From positions 29,106,877 to 29,170,876 of the forward strand of contig JAKSZU010000016.1 of the NCBI GenBank assembly GCA_026018925.1: DNA of 64,000 nucleotides, given 5' to 3'. The notes beneath the pieces were generated by a model. The model was not told the DNA's origin and searched no databases. It worked only from the letters and a program-made list of their open reading frames with translations. A program made the position numbers and the translations under genes. This document shows positions 23,577 through 34,431 of this stretch, one piece after another. The stretch comes from Tupaia tana (lineage: Eukaryota; Chordata; Mammalia; Scandentia; Tupaiidae). Within the stretch, counting starts at the first letter, position 1. Each line of letters opens with the position of its first letter.

Positions 23577-23860
23577 TTTGTTTGTTTGTTTGTTTTTTCA
23601 GTTTTTACCACAGAGCATGTGCACTTGCAGGAGAGAGAGACAGACAGAGACAGAAATAAAAAGTGAGAAATCACCCCCCCACCCCCCAAGGGGGTACGGC
23701 CACACCACAATTCCTTCTCCTCCATTCTCCTTTCGGGATTTTTGAGTGCACATACACACGCTGACATGATTTCCATCCACCGTGCAGAACTTGAACCTTG
23801 AACTGTGATTGGCCATGTGGGAATCCAGCACTTTAACACCATATCCTCTGCTGGCTGCAG
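23577..23860 (-). mobile_element. Family A SINE
   Basis: Reverse copy with a TTTG-type tail and a C-rich interruption (CACCCCCCCACCCCCC) in the centre. It is flanked by AAGGTCCTGTT (23567-23577) and AAGACCCTGTT (23862-23872), a target-site duplication with two mismatches. Confidence 0.92.
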
Positions 23861-23886
23861 AAAGACCCTGTTATTAACTTTAATAA

Positions 23887-24144
23887 TTTTTTTTTCTTTT
23901 TTTGGAGAGATTTTTGTTATAGGGCATGTGCGCTTGCCAGAAAGACAGAGAGACAGAAAGTGAGAAATTACCCCTCAGGGGGGATGGCCACGCTGCAATC
24001 CCTTCTCCTCCATTCTCCTCTCGGGATCTTGGGCACGCACGCACACGCGCCCGGCATGAGTTTAAGCTACTGGGTCCAGTACTCGAACCGTGGTCGACTA
24101 TGTGGGAGTCCAGTGACATAGCCATTATGCTACCTGCTGGTCCC
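23887..24144 (-). mobile_element. Family A SINE, young CpG-rich copy
   Basis: Full-length reverse copy: GAGAGATTTTTGTTATAGGG, CCCTTCTCCTCCATTCTCCT, CACGCGCCCGGCATG, ACTCGAACCGTGGTCGAC, ending GGTCCC. AATAAT flanks both ends. Confidence 0.95.
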
Positions 24145-24151
24145 AATAATG

Positions 24152-24371
24152 TTTTAAAAATGACTATTCCATGAGTGAGAGAGACAGAGATACAGCACCT
24201 CTGACAGGGTGTCTATGCCGTGATCGACCCCCCCAGTTTTAGCCAGCCTGCATCATGGGCCCGTCTGTGCCTAGCATACTCAGGGAAGTCTCTGGATTTG
24301 AACTGACAACCCTCTTATGTGGATGTGCTACACAGAGTGTTGTGTTTTACTGCTGTGCTATGTGTGGCCCC
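24152..24371 (-). mobile_element. Family B SINE
   Basis: Reverse copy directly adjoining the family A copy before it: GAGTGAGAGAGACAGAG, CTGACAGGGTGTCTATGCC, CTGCATCATGGGCCCG, ATTTGAACTGACAACC, CAGAGTGTTGTGTTTTACTG, ending GTGTGGCCCC. Confidence 0.88.
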
Positions 24372-25405
24372 AACTTAAGGGACTTTATACATTCCTTAAA
24401 ATGGAATGATAAGTTTGTTGTTTTCATAATGTTTTCGAATTTTAAAGCAACATTTATAAGGGAGTGTAGAACATAAAGTAGAAAACTATGTATATTTTTT
24501 TCATTACTTTCTATAAATTCTGAAGTTTGGAAGTTAATGCATTACAGGCAGGTAGGATTGGGCATGAAAAAAGAGATGAGTAGAGAAGACTTTCAGAATT
24601 AGGAGTCCTAGGAGTTGGAGGGGGATTTTTACGGTATTTTGGAAAAATCAAGTATCTTTATGGGCAAGGAACAAGAATCAGCTGTAGTCTAACTTTTGCC
24701 TCGTTCATTTTCAGGCATGGATCTGCTTATGTGTTTAACTCTTTAGTTAACTGTGCCACAGTCCCCAGTGTTTATATCACCTCATTTTTCTCAATGCCAT
24801 TGTCTTACACTCTACTTCCCTCTCACCTCACTGAGATCTCCAGAGATCAATAGCAAGTTACAGTTACATTCTTATTAGTTCCATCTGTTGCCTGCTATTA
24901 AAAACAGTCAAAGCTATTCTATACCATCATATTTCCTTAAATCAGTTCCTAATGAGTTGTATCTTCACTTTTAAAAAATGCATTAAATTGGATTCTGTTT
25001 TACATTGCTTTATATTTAGATAGACACTAAATATTAGTTTCACTTGTTTATTTCTATTCAGTATGTTAATATTGTCATGGTGTATACAGCAAATGTTCAG
25101 GGAACATGACTAAATCATTATCTTCAAAAGAAAGTTGCTGGCAGGTTCCTAGAGGCCAATGAATTAAATGAGTCAAGGCAGAACGTAGTGTGGGGCTGAG
25201 TGAGGACGGACATTGAATTCCTCACAGATGACTCGGGCAATAGGAAGCCATGAAGGGTTTTGAGCTCTAAAAAGATACCCAGGTTTGAGTGTGGAGCATG
25301 AGCTGAGAACAGGGAAGAGTCTAAGCAGGTGGGAGGGCAGTGAGGAAGCTCCCGCACAGGTAATAAGTGATGAGATCTACCTAAGAGGGAGATTCTTCTA
25401 TTCAC
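24372..25405. other. Non-coding interval with no recognised feature
   Basis: AT-rich single-copy-looking sequence. No exon, RNA gene or recent retroposon is recognised. Confidence 0.4.
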
Positions 25406-25409
25406 CGAC

Positions 25410-25605
25410 TGCCTACTGGTCATGCTTGTGCAAGACACTGCTCATAAGATTAAATCACTCAGTTAATCATCACACAGTCCAGTAAATCCATGTTACCTCC
25501 CACATTACACAAATGAGGAAATCGAGGGCCTGGTAGTTTAAGAAAGGTCCCAACTGACAAACCCAGCAAGTGGCAAAACTGGGAATCATGCTTGGCCCCT
25601 TTCTC
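25410..25605 (-). repeat. MIR SINE
   Basis: Reverse MIR core: CACATTACACAAATGAGGAA, then ATCGAGGGCCTGGTAG, AAACCCAGCAAGTGGCAAAA and CTGGGAATCATGC. Ancient. Confidence 0.7.
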
Positions 25606-26224
25606 TATTGCACCTTGCCTGCAGTAGTGACAAGGAGTGGGGTCAAAGGCTAATTCAGTGGTAGAATCATTGTGTGGACAACTGAATGGCAGAATCCAGG
25701 TATCTGAGGAGTTGAAGATAATGCTGATGTTTCCAACAAGGACAATGTGGCTGAAGGATAATACTGTTAACTGAGAAGGAAGGAAATCAGAAAAGGTAAA
25801 ACAGAGAAGATGGGGAAGATAACTTATTCCTGAGAATATGTTGAGCTTGAGATGCCCACAGGCAGATCATCTAAGTAGAGGAGGAAGTTAGAAACACTGC
25901 AGTGGGTGAGAGCTGCCAGGAAGAAAGTGGAGGGTGAAAAATGGGAACTGGACCAAGACCAGAACTCCAGGACAAATCACAAATCAAGGAGGAAGCAAAG
26001 GAGGATGCTCCAGTGAGAGGGCCAAACACATTACAAAAGGGCTTTAAACTTAGCTGGAAAGAAAAAAAATACACATTTAAAGCTATGAGTTACCTTGACC
26101 TCATGAATTATTTGTTTGGATGCTAAATGAAAAAGCAGGGCAGTAGAAATACAAGACAAAACATTCAGGAAGTTTTGGAAACCAGATGAGGACTGGGGCA
26201 TAACCCTAGAAGGCAGCCTAGTGG
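25606..26224. other. Non-coding interval with no recognised feature
   Basis: Purine-rich sequence with scattered GGAAG and GAGGA motifs. No gene is recognised; the open frames are short. Confidence 0.35.
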
Positions 26225-26478
26225 TTTTTTGTTTTTCTTTTTTCCTGCTCTTCTTTATTCATGATATAGCACATGCTGGAGATAGAAGGAGAGAAGTGAA
26301 TGAGTTTCCTCCACAGGATCTGGTCACATGGTGATCCCCTTCCTCAGTCCTTAAGGTCATCACATTTGGGGCACTCACATGCTTGCCTAGCATGTTTCAG
26401 GCTGATGGGGCCAGGGATTAAAACTGTGGTTGCCCCATGAGATCTGACTTCTCTTGAGCAGTGCATTATAGCTGGTCA
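26225..26478 (-). mobile_element. Family A SINE, old diverged copy
   Basis: Reverse copy reduced to recognisable blocks: T-rich tail, CATGATATAGCACATGCTGG, GGTCACATGGTGATCCCCTT, GGGGCCAGGGATTAAAACTG and GCATTATAGCTGGTC. Confidence 0.65.
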
Positions 26479-26518
26479 CAGAGCTGACCCAGAACCTTAC
26501 TATCGAAGGAAGTAGGTT

Positions 26519-26762
26519 GGGACCAGCAGATGACGTGATGGTTACATTGCTGGATTCCCACATGCCTGTTCAAGTCCCGGACCTGGCAACTTGAAACTCA
26601 TGCTGGATACATGTATGTGTGTGTGTCCAAAATCAAGAGAGGAGAATGGAGGAGAAGGGATTGTGGCATGGGCATCTCCACTGGGGAGAGGTGATTTCTC
26701 ACTTTCTGTCTCTCTGGTGAGTGCACACACCCTATAGCAAAAATTTCTCAAAAAATAAAAAA
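26519..26762 (+). mobile_element. Family A SINE
   Basis: Forward copy from GGGACCAGCAGATGACGTGA through TTCAAGTCCCGGACC, GGAGAATGGAGGAGAAGGG and CCCTATAGCAAAAATTTCTC to an A-rich tail. The region between A and B boxes is shortened. Confidence 0.92.
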
Positions 26763-26923
26763 GGAGGCAGGCTACATCAGTACCTGCATCCTCACTGGAA
26801 GAGGAGGCAGGGCAAGAGACTTACTTGTACAAACTCTGGCCAAACATTGAGCAGTTTGCCCTGACTTCTGAGATAGAACAAAAATGTCTGTTGTTATTCA
26901 CCATCTCCTCTAATGTATGGCTG

Positions 26924-26927
26924 AAAA

Positions 26928-26966
<39 letters not shown>

Positions 26967-26968
26967 AT
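26924..26968. repeat. (AAAT)n microsatellite
   Basis: About 11 AAAT units with no interruption. Confidence 0.95.
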
Positions 26969-27218
26969 GGGAGAAGGGGCAGGGCAGGGCAGGGAGCATG
27001 AAGACTGGAAATGCATCTGATTTTCGGACTGAAAGGTAAAGGTGTCAACGGAGTCATATGCTTTCAACAGGCTAGTTGGGCCCAATATTTCAGAAAAGCC
27101 GCAGCAAAGTTTTTGAAGGTGTCTATGAATTTTGCTTGATAATGATTACAAAAGTTAAAGGGATTGTAAACTCTAGGCATAGATAAAATCTCCTAAGTCA
27201 ACTGTTTGAATTGTAAAC

Positions 27219-27619
27219 TTTTTTTTTTTAATTTGTTATAGGCACATGCACTTCTAAAGAGAGAGAGAGAGAGAGAAAGGAGGGGAGGAGAGGGAAGGGG
27301 AGAGGAAAGGAGAGGAGAGAAGAGCAGAGGAGAACAGAGGAAAGAAGAGAGGAGAGGAGAAGAGAGGAGAGGAGAGGAGAGGAGAGGAGAGGAGAGGAGA
27401 GGAGAGGAGAGGAGAGGAAAAGAGGAAAGAACAAGAGAAATCACTCTCAGGAGGGATGACAATGCCACAATCCCTTCTCCTCCATTTTCTTCTCAGGATT
27501 TTAGGTATGCAGGCATACGTGTCAGGTGTGTTTTTCAAGCCACTGAGTCTAGGACTTGAACTGTGCAGTCAGCCATGTGGGATCCAGCTCTCTTAACCTC
27601 TATGCCACCTGGCTGGCCC
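27219..27619 (-). mobile_element. Family A SINE with an expanded GGAGA tract
   Basis: Reverse copy whose purine region has grown into about 150 bp of GGAGA/GAGGA repeats (27277-27430), making the element about 400 bp instead of about 265. The remaining blocks are typical: AAATCACTCTCAGGAGGGAT, CCTTCTCCTCCATTTTCTTC, and the head ending GCTGGCCC. AAACTTT flanks both ends. Confidence 0.92.
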
Positions 27620-27631
27620 AAACTTTAAATT

Positions 27632-27798
27632 TTTTTTAAAGAATGATTTTACTGAACTTTATTTATTTTATTTATTTATTTTAATTTTACCATAGAGGGA
27701 GAGAGAGAGAGCGAGCAAATTGCCAGGTCTGGAACTCAAACCACAGTCGGCCATGTGGAAGTCCAGCTCTCTTAACCACTTCACCACCTGCCAGTCCC
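27632..27798 (-). mobile_element. Short form of family A SINE
   Basis: Reverse copy: ATTTTACCATAGAGGG, GA tract, TTGCCAGGTCTGGAACTCAA, ending CCTGCCAGTCCC. It sits directly next to the preceding copy and shares its target sequence, AAACTTTAAA, at 27620-27629 and 27800-27809. Confidence 0.9.
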
Positions 27799-27981
27799 TA
27801 AACTTTAAACTTTTTAAGTAAAGTATCATCTGTGCATAGGAAAGTACCCGTAAGTGCTCAGCTGGTTGCATATTCACAGAATGAACATACCCATTCAATT
27901 GGCACTCAGATAGAAAAACATAAAAACCACGTGTTCATTTTAAATTCTATAGCCAAAGCATAATCAATGAATATAAACGTA

Positions 27982-28130
27982 CATGGCTAGACAGGTGCAT
28001 AAACTTGTATCCTAGCCACTCAAGAGGCTGAGGCAGGAGGATCACAATTTTAGGTCAGTGTAGACAACATAGCAAGGCCTTCTCTAAAAATTACATTAAA
28101 AAAAAGAAAAAATAGTAAATAAATAAATAG
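27982..28130 (+). mobile_element. 7SL-RNA-derived SINE (Alu/B1-related monomer)
   Basis: Carries the 7SL signature CTCAAGAGGCTGAGGCAGGA followed by GGATCACA, then CAACATAGCAAGGCC and an A-rich tail. It is a single monomer without a second Alu arm. 7SL-derived SINEs are restricted to primates, rodents and tree shrews, which limits the organism. Confidence 0.85.
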
Positions 28131-28136
28131 GGGGGC

Positions 28137-28440
28137 ATACAATGGCACAATGATAATGCAATGCTCTGCAATTCTAATCCACCTGGTAAATTCTGGATTC
28201 ATGTTCAAAGACCTTCCTGATATATACCTAAAGTTGATGTGCTTGATTGAGCCAATACACAGAGTATTTTGGATGGAAAAAAAAAAAAAAGACCTTCCTG
28301 AATATCCAGAGTCTGTGTGTGCCCATAATTTGGGGCTGGCTGAGATACAGGGTGAATTATGGTGTGGGGGCCCTGTTAGGGTGCTATTGCTCTCTCTCTC
28401 TCTCTTTCCCTCTCTTGCTCACGAATAAATAAGTAAATAA
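28137..28440 (+). mobile_element. Family B SINE interrupted by a small retroposed insert
   Basis: Forward family B: a 5' half with GGCACAATGATAATGCAATG, and a 3' half with GTGCCCATAATTTGGGGCTG, GGTGAATTATGGTGTGGGGG, a CT tract and (AAAT)n tail. Between the halves lies a 68-bp A-tailed insert (28221-28288) with its own 13-bp target duplication. Confidence 0.75.
28221..28288 (+). mobile_element. 68-bp A-tailed retroposed fragment of unknown source
   Basis: About 55 bp of unique sequence ends in 13 A residues and is bounded by a perfect 13-bp direct repeat, AAGACCTTCCTGA (28208-28220 and 28289-28301). These are the hallmarks of L1-mediated retroposition of a 5'-truncated transcript. The source RNA is not recognised. 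Confidence 0.8.
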
Positions 28441-28639
28441 ATGCATGGGGATTTTTAAATTAAAACTCATGGAAAATGGAATTGAAGTATGAGTTTAATT
28501 TAGTGTAAAAAATTCTGAAACCCATGGAGGCTTTTTGTTTGTTTGTTTTTTGGTAATATTAATTCTCTATAAACTTTTTAAAGACTTGAACAAACTATTG
28601 TAGAATGCTTCTAAGTAAAAATTGCCAGAGAGACAATGA

Positions 28640-29390
28640 AAGTCAGTTGAACACTTTCTCTAGAAATTTCCTACTTCCTATCACCTGCGCTATCCTAGCA
28701 GGGCTTGCCGACTTCCTAAGGAATCTCTCTACTTCTAGTCTCTCCAGCTCTGATCCCTGCTACACATTTCGGCCAGACTTATTCAATACTGAAATACCAT
28801 CATAGTTGTCTCTCTTTTTTAAAAAAGTGTATTTCTTGAGAGGGAGAAAAAGAGAGGGAGAGAGAATCTAGACAGGGTCTCTTATCACCCTGACCCCCTT
28901 CCTCCAGCCTTCCAGCTACTCAGGATCTTGGATGCATGCACTTGATGTGTCTCAGGTTGACTTTGGATCCAAACTTTTGGTTGCCCATGTGGCTTCCAAC
29001 CCTACAGATCAGTTTGCTACCACTTGTACCACTGAGGTTGGGCTAGTCATAGCAGTTTCTGCTTAAAGTCCACTAGAGTTTTCCCATGCCCTTTAGATGA
29101 AGTCCAAACCACAGAATATGGCTCAGAGGACTCACCTGCATATCTAACTTGTCTTTCCGGTATGCTCACCCCGCATGCTATGCTCTTTGCACCCTGAATT
29201 TCTTTCAATTTCTTGAATACACACTTTCCCTCGCCTCTGCGCTTTTGTTCTTACTGTTTTCTACCCAAGCAAAACTCTCCAATGGTCTCCACCCCCTCAG
29301 TAGGTTTATTTCTGTGTATCCTTCAGGACTCAGCTTAAATATCAAAGTGCTGAGCCCAAAAATAGGTGCTCAAAAATTCTAGCTGGCTGA
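28640..29390 (+). repeat. L2 LINE 3' region, split by a family B SINE
   Basis: Decayed L2 coding end and 3' region: GTCCAAACCACAGAATATGG, then CTTTGCACCCTGAATTTC, TGCGCTTTTGTTCTTACTG, and ATCCTTCAGGACTCAGCTTA followed by AATATCAAA. The SINE at 28814-29044 interrupts it. Ancient and non-functional. Confidence 0.65.
28814..29044 (-). mobile_element. Family B SINE, diverged
   Basis: Reverse copy inside the L2 remnant: T/A tail, GAGAGGGAGAAAAAGAG, AGACAGGGTCTCTTATCACC, CAGCTACTCAGGATCTTGGA, TTGCCCATGTGGCTTCC and a decayed head ending TGAGGTTGGGC. Confidence 0.78.
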
Positions 29391-29461
29391 ATACATGAGT
29401 AAGTTGAGGACATCATTTCCGTAGCAAAAGCAATACAAAGATGTAATAATAGGGTCCCAGG

Positions 29462-29511
29462 TTTTTTTTTTTGTTGTTGTTGTTGTTTGTTTGTTTTTGT
29501 TTTTTTTTAAA
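29462..29511. repeat. T-rich (TTG)n/(TTTG)n low-complexity tract
   Basis: T-run followed by TTG and TTTG units. It looks like an expanded retroposon tail, but no element body follows it. Confidence 0.7.
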
Positions 29512-29800
29512 CCATGTGATCAATCAAACAAATCACACTTTTTGGGTGGCTCTACAGTATTAACTATCAAAAATTGAAATATACTGCGAAGGATTCGAAA
29601 GAGGTGCTAGACATGGTCACTTCCCTCAAAGAACTTGTAATCAAGTTAGAAAGCCACAACTTATATATGTGAAACGAAGAACAATATAGTGCCTATTGTT
29701 GTGGGATCTCGTGAGTGATGAGAACTCCAAGGAAGAAGGAATGATAAGAGTTCGCTGGAATAATTGGAAAGACTTTCTTGGAGGGATAGAATTTGGGGAT

Positions 29801-30002
29801 TTTTTTTTAAAAAAAATTATTTTTGCCATGAGAGAGAAAAACAGAAACAGAGACAGGCGCTCTCAACAGGGTCCTTATACCATATTCTACCCCAAGACTC
29901 AGGCAGTCCAGATCATGGCTGTGTATACACTTGCCTCTGATGTTCTCAGGGAGCTCCGGGGTATAAACCCAGAACCTTACTGCTGTATCACCACTTGGCC
30001 CC
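29801..30002 (-). mobile_element. Family B SINE
   Basis: Reverse copy: T/A tail, TTTTTGCCATGAGAGAG, AACAGGGTCCTTATACCATA, CAGTCCAGATCATGGCTG, TATAAACCCAGAACCTTACT and TGTATCACCACTTGGCCCC. Confidence 0.88.
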
Positions 30003-30544
30003 AACTTGAGGAAATGGGTAGGACATCAAGGGACAGTGTGAGGATACCCATGCAGAGCAGGCCAGTCTTAGAGTAAGTCATGTGGGAGATAGTGAAACCA
30101 AGCCTGAATAGAACATCATGGACAGACAAAGGTGGAGAAATAGGCACCTGAAAGAGTGAAGCCAGACTGAGAATCTTGTAAATCAGCAAAGGAATCTGGA
30201 TTGTTGCAACATAATAAGCAATGGCGATTCAGTGTAATTTCTGGATCAGTAAATGAGAATCCTCTCTGAATATGTCAATATGAAAATAAAAACCAGTTTT
30301 AACAGCTGGTAGTTGACAGGTAGAGTAGGACGTTCCCAACCAAACATCAACTCATACAGGGTATAAAAATAATCAGACTTGGAGACTATAGTGGTAAAAA
30401 AAAAAATAAAAAATAAAAAAAGACATTGCAACTGCATACATAAAAAAAAAAAAACCCAATTCCAACTGTTTCTTTACCAATGAAAACTTTAGTTCGGCTT
30501 TTGTCTTCCTGTTGTCTAGATTAAAAACTACCAAGATTCTGATA
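30003..30544. other. Non-coding interval with A-rich runs
   Basis: No gene is recognised. Two A-rich tracts (30395-30421 and 30441-30455) are present without a clear element body. Confidence 0.4.
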
Positions 30545-30898
30545 TTCTTCAGCTGGGACTGCCATAGCAAATATCACAAATATCACTGAGTGGCTTAACC
30601 AACAGAAATTGATTTCTCTCTCTTCTTGAGGCTAAAAGCGAAGCTCAGGTTTGCTTTCTCCTGAGAGCCTTCTCCTTGGCTTGTGGATGGCCTTTCCTCC
30701 TTGCTCACATATCCCTAACGTCTCTTCCTCTTCCTATAAAGACCATAGTTCTATAGGATTAGAGCCTGACACTTATGATCTCATTCATCTTAATTACCAC
30801 CTTAAAGGCCCTATCTTCAAATACAATCACATTCTGAGGTACTAGGGGTTAGAACTTCAATATGTGAATTTTGGGGAGGATATAGTTCAGTCTGTAAA
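30545..30898 (-). mobile_element. MaLR-type LTR (MST/MLT1-like), reverse
   Basis: Matches the reverse of a mammalian-apparent LTR: GGGACTGCCATAGCAAATA, GGCTTAACCAACAGAAATTG, then ATGATCTCATTCATCTTAAT, CTTCAAATACAATCACATTC and GGGGTTAGAACTTCAATATG. It is a non-coding fossil of an ERVL-related element. The exact subfamily is uncertain. Confidence 0.65.
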
Positions 30899-31984
30899 AA
30901 TACCAAATATTGCCTGAAAAACAAAATACTTCTTGTAAACATCCAATGCAGAACTGGCCTTTGCTTCTTGAAAACTTCCTTGGAATCATACAGCACAAGC
31001 TGTATTTTGATAATAAGCATCTTCCAACTTCCTTTTTCTAAGATACCATTGACATACATTCTCCTTTGCTGTAGCAAGTTAAATAGACCTAACTTTGAAT
31101 ATGCATATATTGCTGGTGGCTTTTGCTCTTGGGCTTCTCTATATCAGGATCTTCCATATTCCTGAGGCTTAATTTTCTCATGCTTTGTTTCAATAGATAC
31201 TGCCATTTCCCCTTTCTAGGTAACTCCTGTTCATCCTTAAAGATTCAGTTAAGCATTTCATAGTTTCTTTTTTCTGTTAGTTCAATCAGATGCCTTTCTG
31301 ATGGCTTGGTAATAATTCAGCTTGACTAGACTGAACTACATTTCCCAGAATGCAATTTTAAAAAATGTTTCCAGCTAGGGTGAACAACAGTGAAGATTCT
31401 TGGAAGATGGGAAGGACAGAAGATGAAGTAACAATCATTTTGTAGTTTGCTCACATTGTCCCTGATCTCCTGACTTGCCTGTGTTGGTGTGAAGCAGCAG
31501 CTGGGTCTGAAACTGCTCTCTCTTCCCCTGGATTCTCTCTGAACATCTCTTCCTTTGATCATAAAGGTCACAAGAACCTTACAGAGGCATAGGGAACAAA
31601 ATCTTATAAGTGATCCAGTCTATCTTTAAAGGATTCTTACTCCTGTTTGAGGGTTCCAGGTTGCTCTTAATCTACCTCACTTTACCATCTTTTCTTCTTG
31701 AGTATTTGGCCTATGGATTTCAAGTTTTAGAATCAGATGCAGAGGAAAAAACCTTACAGAGGTGTTGAACCTATAGCCACAACTGTGTCAAGCAAAACCT
31801 CTATAGCAGAGAGATCTATCTATGTATCTATGTATCCATCTAATCTATCATCGATCCTACTAGTTCTATTTTTATGATTGAGCCCTGAATAATACACCCC
31901 TCCTCTGAAATATTTCTCCGTACTTTCTTTAACCCATGGATATACCTTCCTTATACATACATCATACTCTATAGTTAGAATATG
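30899..31984. other. Non-coding interval with possible old repeat fragments
   Basis: A short L2-like 3' motif occurs near 31215-31260 (ACTCCTGTTCATCCTTAAAG). ACTACATTTCCCAGAATGCA near 31333 is a phrase common in old LTRs. A GATA-like CTAT/CATC tract lies at 31813-31855. No gene is recognised. Confidence 0.35.
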
Positions 31985-32405
31985 TGTGGCAGACTGAGTT
32001 ATTTTGCCAATTCTTCATGCCCGCCTTTGTGTAAACCTATAGTGTACTAGAGCAGGTGGGAAATATTTCCCAACTCTACTAATGTTGGGTTTGACATTGA
32101 GACTTGTTTCAGCTTCTAGAATGTTAGCAGACATGATGGTAAATATGCTTGTGTAGTTTGGTTTGACTTTTTATGCACCGCAACCTGTCATGAGCAAAGC
32201 ATGCCCCAGGGAATCGGCTGCCCTTTCCACCTGGGACCCAGAATAAACATACATGAAGATCCAAGCCCAGTCCAGTCAGGAGCCAAGCCCAGCTGACTCA
32301 CAGTCTAAAAGAAAACCATGTTAATTTGCAGACTTCTAAGTGGAAAAATAAATGTTTACTGTTGCAAGCCACGGTACTGTGGCATAATTCGTATTTAGCC
32401 TTTTG
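31985..32405 (+). mobile_element. MLT1-type MaLR LTR, forward
   Basis: Begins TGTGGCAGACTGAGTTATTT and shows MLT1 blocks: GAGCAGGTGGGAAATATTTC, GAGCAAAGCATGCCCCAGGG, CCTGGGACCCAGAATAAACA, AAGCCCAGCTGACTCACAG, and AAAATAAATGTTTACTGTTG just before the end. Ancient, non-coding. Confidence 0.65.
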
Positions 32406-32439
32406 TAGCAATTGACTAGTAAACTCATTTTCTGTGCCC

Positions 32440-32565
32440 CCATTCGACTGTTGGATCCTTGAGAGCAGGGACTATATGATTATTTTCATCTCTGCAATGC
32501 CTAGAAAGATAACTGATAAACAATAGGTGCTCCATGTTTGTTGTGTGATAGAATAAATACACAAG
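32440..32565 (+). repeat. L2 3'-end fragment
   Basis: Classic L2 tail: GATCCTTGAGAGCAGGGACT, TCATCTCTGCAATGCCTAG, and ACAATAGGTGCTCCATGTTT followed by GTTGTGTGATAGAATAAAT. Confidence 0.75.
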
Positions 32566-32730
32566 TGAACAAATCATCAAAAACCACAATGGAGAGAGAC
32601 ATGGCAAAGTAGTTTTTAAGAAGATGCTGATAGAAGTGCATAGCATGGGAATGGGGGACATACGTGTAGAAGCAAAAAATAAGCATAATGTGATCAGCTC
32701 ACAGCTATGTGAGAAACAGTTATCTACCTT

Positions 32731-32840
32731 AAGCTAGGTGCACCCCTTTTGCCCCAACTACTTGGGAGACTAAGGCAGGAGGACTGTGTATTTGAGGCTA
32801 ACGGGCAACAAAGCAAGACCCTGACTCTGAAAAAAAAATG
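32731..32840 (+). mobile_element. 7SL-RNA-derived SINE (Alu/B1-related monomer)
   Basis: AGCTAGGTGCACCCC, ACTACTTGGGAGACTAAGGC, AGGAGGAC, AACAAAGCAAGACCCTGACT and an A8 tail. Single 7SL monomer, diverged. Confidence 0.85.
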
Positions 32841-32975
32841 GCTACCTGCCGTTTACTTTTAGATGATCAAAGGTTCAAAAGGCTACAGGATTACATGTGA
32901 CTCTATGAAAATGAAGAGTATCTCTGATTTTCTCCAATCTTTGGGGCAGACACTGTTTATATATAAAACACAGTA

Positions 32976-32976
32976 G

Positions 32977-33022
<46 letters not shown>
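32976..33022. repeat. (AT)n microsatellite
   Basis: About 23 uninterrupted TA units. Such tracts are often length-variable. Confidence 0.95.
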
Positions 33023-33026
<4 letters not shown>

Positions 33027-34431
33027 GAAACTGGTAAAAGATGAAAAGCTTGTGGAAAACTTTCTCCAAAAGAAAAAAGAAGAATAAAATATTGGGGGGA
33101 ATAAAACTTTCTTATTCTTTTTTCAGATAACCTTGTCTTTGCATAATCACCTAATTTGATAGGAGCAGTTAATCACCCAGCTGATTCACCAATCATTTTT
33201 CAGGTGACAGGCAGGTGTGACATCACATCCGAAACTCTCCAGGCTCTGAGCCTAGTCACCAGAGGTCTCTGTAGCCCATTCTCCTCAGTCTCCTCAGCTG
33301 TGGTTGTCCCAACTGAGACTCTTGTCACATTCTCTTAGTGCATATGTCATTGGCCTGTCATTAGAATTAGTCCTTAGGAGACAGTTTGAAGAGCGCCAAA
33401 TTCATTAGCTGTCTCGGGCTGAACTTTGCAAGCCTTTTTCCTACACTGCACAAACAAAACACACATACAAATGTATATGCATGCACACCCAACCCCACAG
33501 ATACTCACATGTATTTCACTGTGTTTTTGGAGAACAAAGAGAGAGCCTGCATTTTGTTTGGTGTCAATCATCACCTAAGATTAAAGCTGCTGTTTTATGC
33601 ATTCAAAAGTTACACCCGCCACACTCAGGCTTTCTCTGCCTAAGCTCTGAACTTCAAAAGGAATACTTTATAGGGGGAAAAAAAAAACCTCCACATACAC
33701 AAACAAAACAACAGATACCACACACACATACACACCTCAAAAAGATTCTGTAAGCATCTGAAAGCATTTCATTCTCATTTCTATAAATGAGGGTCAATGC
33801 CATAACACCTCCCAAACCATTAGGGTTGGGCAAAGCCACTGAGAACACAAACTGCTTCAAATGACATCCAAACCACGGTGACAGCAGTAGAAAAGTGTCA
33901 TTAGTCCGTTTCGTGAGAAACCTATTGAATCCTACTTCTAGGCTGTTTCAGAACAAAACAAAATTTCTTTTGTAACAATATTTATTGAGAAATCTCTGGA
34001 AGAGCATTTCCTTTTTTAGCCTTACTGTTTAGCATTTTGCTACAAATGAAACTTATCAGTGTAATGCACTGATTTCCCACTGAGCGTATAATATTACACT
34101 ACTAAAACTTTACGATTAAAACATTCTTAATTTAAATGCCATCAACTTAGATTTACTGATAATTTGGATACAGAATGTAATTCTTTTAAAAATAATGTTT
34201 ATTATTTTTAATGATTATAAAAGCAATTCCTGCTCACAAAATTGCTTGGAAATACAGATAAGTAGAAAAAAGAAAAATGATCATCACCTAATTGTGGCTA
34301 GAAAGAAATAATGTTTAACTTTTGGTATATTTCCTTTTAGTCATTTTCAATGCATATGCTTCATCTTCTTATAAAAAATTGAGGTTGTAGAGGTCACAGA
34401 ATTTTACATTGTTTTTAAAATATAATGAGGC
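33023..34431. other. Non-coding interval with no recognised feature
   Basis: Single-copy-looking sequence with short CA-rich patches (33448-33465 and 33718-33737). No lineage-specific SINE is seen. The open frames here are short and driven by composition. Confidence 0.4.

Noticed and set aside
27193..27538. Open frames of repeated SSPLL and similar units
   Set aside because: They are translations of the GGAGA/TCTCC expansion inside a family A SINE, not a gene.
30545..32405. Intact endogenous retrovirus between the two MaLR-type LTRs
   Set aside because: The LTRs are in opposite orientation and of different subtypes, and no internal coding region lies between them.
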